Made by a program: the position numbers and the translations under genes. DNA of 64,000 nt, taken from assembly GCA_016756695.1 (NCBI GenBank), contig CP066701.1, forward strand, positions 124,001 to 188,000. The letters are read 5' to 3'. Source of the stretch: Heyndrickxia sporothermodurans (GTDB lineage Bacteria; Bacillota; Bacilli; Bacillales; Bacillaceae_C). The notes under the pieces are model-generated. The model worked only from the letters and a program-made list of their open reading frames with translations, ran no database searches and was not told the DNA's origin. Below, in pieces: positions 61,192-64,000 of this stretch (its first letter is position 1; the number at the start of each line of letters is the position of its first letter).

Positions 61192-62169
61192 TTATTCCTT
61201 TTTAAATTCCTTTGTACTTCTTACCGTATCAATTGGACGAACTAATTTTTCTATTTCTTCTCGTTTCGGTTCTAAGAATGGTGGCAGCGATAGTTTTTCA
61301 CCAAGCGTTTCGTACGGCTCGTCCCCCATAAATCCAGGACCATCTGTCGCAAATTCAAACAATATTTGTGGAGCCACATTCGCGTATAATGATTCGAAAA
61401 AGTGGCGATTCACATAGCCCGAAATTGGGAATCTAAAGGATTCCATGCGCTTAATCCATTCATCCAGTACTGAACGGTCTTCAACACGGAAGGCAGCATG
61501 GTGAACCGTCCCATAGCCTTGTTGACCGCGAGGCAAAATCACATTATGCTCCACAATCACTTGGGCACCGTTTCCACCTTCTCCTACTTCAAAAAGATGG
61601 AACGAACCTTCTTTAGCAATTTCTTTGAACAGAAGAACTTTTTCCATCACTTCTTTAAAATAGTCAAATTCTGCAATCCGGACGAAAATTGGGCCTAAAC
61701 CAGTAATTGCATATTCTAATGGGATTGGTCCTTTTTGCCAAGGTGTTCCGGATTTGACTCCTTTATTATTTTCATCAGAAATCAGTTGATAATGTTGATC
61801 ATCAAAATCGACAAATGACAATGTCTTTTTGCCAAATTGTTCTTCAATACCGGTATGCTTCACTTCTAAACGATCAAAACGTTTAACCCAATAATCCAAT
61901 GCTGCATCACTTGGAACACGAAAAGAGGTTTTTGCAATCTCATTTGTACCGTGAACACCTTTTGGAATGCCTGGAAAATCAAAGAATGTCATATCGGTCC
62001 CTGCACTGCCGATATCATCTGCAAAAAATAAATGATACGTTTGAATATCATCTTGATTGACCGTTTTCTTTACTAAACGCATCCCTAATACATAAGTGAA
62101 AAACTCATAATTCTTTTCAGCACTGCTTGTTATTGCCGTAACATGGTGTATACCTTTTAGCTGGTTCAT
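61192..62169 (-). CDS. mhqO: Ring-cleaving dioxygenase, MhqO/MhqE type
   Basis: Vicinal-oxygen-chelate protein of 325 residues. Two glyoxalase-like modules: LKGIHHVTAITSSAEKNYEFF (His at about 8) and TVHHAAFRVEDRSVLDEW (about 215), with the C-terminal metal Glu in PQILFEFATDGPGF (about 272). Such proteins protect Gram-positive bacteria from quinones and catechols by ring cleavage and belong to the MhqR regulon. An MhqR-like palindrome lies 52 bp upstream. TGGAGGA decides for the ATG at 62169. The choice between the mhqO and mhqE names is uncertain. Confidence 0.88.
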   Translation of the reverse strand: MNQLKGIHHVTAITSSAEKNYEFFTYVLGMRLVKKTVNQDDIQTYHLFFADDIGSAGTDMTFFDFPGIPKGVHGTNEIAKTSFRVPSDAALDYWVKRFDRLEVKHTGIEEQFGKKTLSFVDFDDQHYQLISDENNKGVKSGTPWQKGPIPLEYAITGLGPIFVRIAEFDYFKEVMEKVLLFKEIAKEGSFHLFEVGEGGNGAQVIVEHNVILPRGQQGYGTVHHAAFRVEDRSVLDEWIKRMESFRFPISGYVNRHFFESLYANVAPQILFEFATDGPGFMGDEPYETLGEKLSLPPFLEPKREEIEKLVRPIDTVRSTKEFKKE

Positions 62170-62220
62170 TTTTCTTCCTCCATTAGTACACATTTTATTT
62201 GAAATGTTATTTTTTATTAA

Positions 62221-62240
62221 TTATCTCGAATTCGAGATAA
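62221..62240. promoter_or_regulatory. MhqR-type operator
   Basis: TTATCTCGAATTCGAGATAA is a perfect 20-bp palindrome. Its core TATCTCGAATTCGAGATA is the published MhqR box consensus of B. subtilis, as I recall it. It lies 52 bp upstream of the ring-cleaving dioxygenase. Derepression by quinones is expected. Confidence 0.85.
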
Positions 62241-62363
62241 ATATATCATAGATTGTTTTTATCTGTCAAAGAATGAAAATACAACTGATGATAACGTTTG
62301 GAACTCTTTTTCGATAATATTCATATCCTTTAGTGATGAACGTTTTCCTAAGGAATGATATAT

Positions 62364-62849
62364 ATGGTTCGTAAAAGAATGAAAACGCGGGTAATGGTCA
62401 ATCAAATATGCGTCAATTCAGTCGATACGGCTTCCGGAATTTTTGTAGGGACGAATTATGCAAATAATTGGTCTTCCCATCGTAAAAATAACTATGGTTT
62501 TGGATCTTTAAGCCATTCTCAAGTTTCCAATAACTTTAGTCAGGTCATTGATAATGATTTAGTGGATACCCCTATTAATAGCCAATCTTATCACTTAATG
62601 GATCAACAGATGGAAAGGAATAATAATCAGTTCGATATCGGGGAGATTAATATAAATGTGTTAGAATCCAATTCAGCATTGACGATTGGCGATAATTCCT
62701 TAAATGGCTGGAGTTCACATAGCAAACGAAATGCTGGGCAAGGGAAATTAATTGGCGCGATTAATAATACCAACAATAGAAACTCCATTGCTGACAGTGA
62801 TATGATCGACTCCACAATCACGAATTCCAATATTGGCATTCCAACCTAG
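62364..62849 (+). CDS. GerP-like spore protein with two repeat domains
   Basis: A 161-residue Asn/Ser-rich protein holding the same domain twice: residues about 13-57 (NSVDTASGIFVGTNYANNWSSHRKNNYGFG ... IDNDLVDTPI) and about 90-150 (ININVLESNSALTIGDNSLNGWSSHSKRNAGQG ... ADSDMIDSTI). The pattern IxVNS..xxIxxGxN..xGWxSHxKxNxGxG ... xDxDxxDxxI resembles the small GerPA/GerPF germination proteins. A third copy follows in the next gene. The ATG at 62364 lies 9 bp after AAGGA. Location in spore coat is inferred. Confidence 0.75.
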   Translation: MVRKRMKTRVMVNQICVNSVDTASGIFVGTNYANNWSSHRKNNYGFGSLSHSQVSNNFSQVIDNDLVDTPINSQSYHLMDQQMERNNNQFDIGEININVLESNSALTIGDNSLNGWSSHSKRNAGQGKLIGAINNTNNRNSIADSDMIDSTITNSNIGIPT

Positions 62850-62880
62850 CCAGATTCAAATATTAAAGGAGGGGAGCTTT

Positions 62881-63126
62881 TTGGCAATACCCTTTGCGAT
62901 AGGTTCAATCAATGTAAATTCACAAAACACGAATGCAACTATTTCTATTGGTCAAAATCAATTACCCGGCTGGGCTGCGCATAGAAAGACAAATAACGGA
63001 CAAGGTATTCAAGCCGGACTCTTTTTGAATACGGCGAATGGCACGGTTATTATCGATACTGATCTACTGGATGGTCAAATGAATAACGCAAATATAACAC
63101 CTAGTGCCCAAGGTCAAACGGTGTAA
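62881..63126 (+). CDS. GerPA/GerPF-like spore protein
   Basis: An 81-residue protein with one copy of the domain: AIPFAIGSINVNSQNTNATISIGQNQLPGWAAHRKTNNGQG, then a GerP-like end NTANGTVIIDTDLLDGQMNN. GerPA and GerPF have about 70 residues and the same VG.I.V.S..G...IGD start and DSDV.DQ end. It starts at a TTG at 62881, 6 bp after AAAGGAGGGG, a very strong site. It is transcribed with the gene before it; a terminator follows. Confidence 0.75.
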   Translation: MAIPFAIGSINVNSQNTNATISIGQNQLPGWAAHRKTNNGQGIQAGLFLNTANGTVIIDTDLLDGQMNNANITPSAQGQTV

Positions 63127-63169
63127 GAAAAGTTAAAAGCGCCTTGTTTAACCCCGACAAACAAATGAT

Positions 63170-63205
63170 AAGTATTGATTACAACGTAATCGATACTTTT
63201 TTTAT
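63170..63205 (+). terminator. Terminator after the GerP-like pair
   Basis: AAGTATTGATTAC pairs with GTAATCGATACTT, followed by TTTTTT. It separates the two GerP-like genes from the Hsp20 gene. Confidence 0.92.
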
Positions 63206-63268
63206 TTGAGCATGACCGCCAATACCAATACATATATATAGAAAGATAACGAATTAAAGGAGTTCAAA

Positions 63269-63677
63269 ATGGGGCGCAAAAAACGCTATCATTCCGATGT
63301 AAAGCAAAAGTTAGGATCGAATTTTTCTGAACTTTTATCAGAAATTGCTCCTTTTATCGGCCCGCGTCTAGACATATATGAAACGAATGATACCTTTTTT
63401 ATAACTGCAGATGTTGCCGGCATCAAGAAAGAAGACCTCTCCGTAAAATTACAGGATAAAACGTTAATAATAGCTGGAGCCATTCCAGATCACTTTCATA
63501 GTGAAACAGTACGGGTTTTTTCGCAGGAACGGTACTATGGACCTTTCCAAAAAAAAAATTTCTCTTCCAAAGGACTGTCTCCTGCATCAATTACAAGCAA
63601 ACCTCGAGAATGGGATCTTATTTATCCAAATTCCATTAGTTGATCATTCAGGACCGGAAGAAGAAATTGTTTTTTAA
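63269..63677 (+). pseudogene. Hsp20/alpha-crystallin small heat-shock protein, frameshifted in an A10 tract
   Basis: The crystallin domain starts normally: GPRLDIYETNDTFFITADVAGIKKEDLSVKLQDKTLIIAG (about 30-70) and ERYYGPFQKK. At ten consecutive A (63549-63558) the reading frame is one base too long. With nine A the frame continues as ISLPKDCLLHQLQANLENGILFIQIP and ends at 63677 with the I-x-I motif (IQI) expected in Hsp20. As written, translation ends at 63643 after unrelated residues. It could be a mutation, a sequencing error, or a tract rescued by transcriptional slippage. CotM/CotP-type coat Hsp20 proteins are the nearest functional guess. Confidence 0.85.
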
Positions 63678-63691
63678 CGAGGAGGTATATT

Positions 63692-63886
63692 ATGACCTTA
63701 CTTAAATACAGTTCTTTAAAAATAAATAAAATAGCAGCTTCTTCAGGATTTTTTATCGGAACGAATATTCAAAAAGGCAGAGTGAATAGCACGATTCAAA
63801 ATGAGGGTTTTGGTCACATAAACGGCAAGAGTGCTAAAGTGAGAGGGAATGTTGGAATCGTTGAAAACAAATCAACGAACGATTAA
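63692..63886 (+). CDS. Small spore-type protein related to the GerP-like genes
   Basis: A 64-residue protein, MTLLKYSSLKINKIAASSGF then FIGTNIQKGRVNSTIQNEGFG. The segment INKIAASSGFFIGTN..xG...xxxNxGFG matches the first half of the domain in the 62364 protein (ICVNSVDTASGIFVGTN ... NNYGFG). GAGGAGG precedes the ATG at 63692. It follows the Hsp20 gene by 14 bp and is probably co-transcribed. Confidence 0.72.
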   Translation: MTLLKYSSLKINKIAASSGFFIGTNIQKGRVNSTIQNEGFGHINGKSAKVRGNVGIVENKSTND

Positions 63887-63915
63887 AATGTTTTTTCTTA
63901 AAAGGATTTGAACAT

Positions 63916-64000
63916 ATGGATAAAACTAATATTGTTAAACAAATTGAGGAATTGTCCAAAAAAATAAATGCTTTTGAAAAAGTATTACAAAAAAAAAACA
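63916..64000 (+). CDS. N-terminus of a coiled-coil protein, possibly GerPC-like; runs off the window
   Basis: Only 28 codons are visible: MDKTNIVKQIEELSKKINAF then EKVLQKKN. It is a heptad-type coiled coil. GerPC also opens with a short coiled coil, and the neighbours are GerP-like, so a GerPC-like role is a reasonable guess. AAAAGGA lies 10 bp before the ATG. Confidence 0.6.
   Translation, partial: MDKTNIVKQIEELSKKINAFEKVLQKKN

Overview
The window is AT-rich DNA from an endospore-forming member of the Bacillaceae. The evidence is strong purine-rich Shine-Dalgarno sites with frequent TTG/GTG starts, the sporulation genes yhbH, prkA and yhbB, a PAS-type sporulation-like kinase, GerP-like spore proteins, an RFN-controlled rib operon and an MhqR-type operator. 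The genus cannot be fixed from this sequence alone. Most genes lie on the minus strand, so many operons read right to left.

1-18 kb is a catabolic region for aromatic acids. paaK-paaABCD-ethD-paaF-paaG-thiolase degrades phenylacetate through phenylacetyl-CoA, its epoxide and oxepin-CoA. A POT peptide transporter and a lipoprotein come next. Then hpaI-E-B-D-G1-G2-F-C degrades 4-hydroxyphenylacetate through homoprotocatechuate, with a divergent LysR regulator. No paaE reductase, paaZ or hpaH hydratase is visible here.

18-28 kb holds a Gly/Pro/Gln-rich spore-type protein, an OmpR-type response regulator, a polysaccharide deacetylase and a PAS histidine kinase gene. The kinase gene is split by an IS1182-like element, and that element is itself split by an IS66 element. 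Both insertions keep their target-site duplications. Two unknown membrane proteins follow.

28-32 kb is the riboflavin operon ribD-E-B-H with an FMN riboswitch and a leader terminator. ribB stands alone here. A separate GTP cyclohydrolase II gene (ribA) sits about 20 kb away with no RFN element. 32-40 kb holds glycerate kinase and then an OPT transporter, an IclR regulator and HyuA/HyuB hydantoinase/oxoprolinase subunits. This island is flanked on both sides by tandem arrays of one 52-bp repeat family.

40-51 kb holds an intact IS256-family element inside the second array, then yhbH, a palindrome cluster, prkA, a 30-aa membrane peptide, trmL, yhbB, a type VII toxin-antitoxin pair (mntA-hepT), a type I toxin with its antisense RNA, queG, tRNA-Gly and ribA. 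52-64 kb holds rlmI, a GDSL esterase plus ABC exporter operon, a DUF4349 lipoprotein, a second 52-bp array carrying two different IS256-family elements, a small unknown gene, an MhqR-controlled ring-cleaving dioxygenase, and a GerP-like spore-protein locus with an Hsp20 gene frameshifted in an A10 tract.

The least explained signals are the 52-bp arrays. They form two sequence families with the same period. Each unit has an inverted repeat, and in one family most units carry an 11-codon open frame. IS256-family elements have entered them three times, twice at the same position in the unit.
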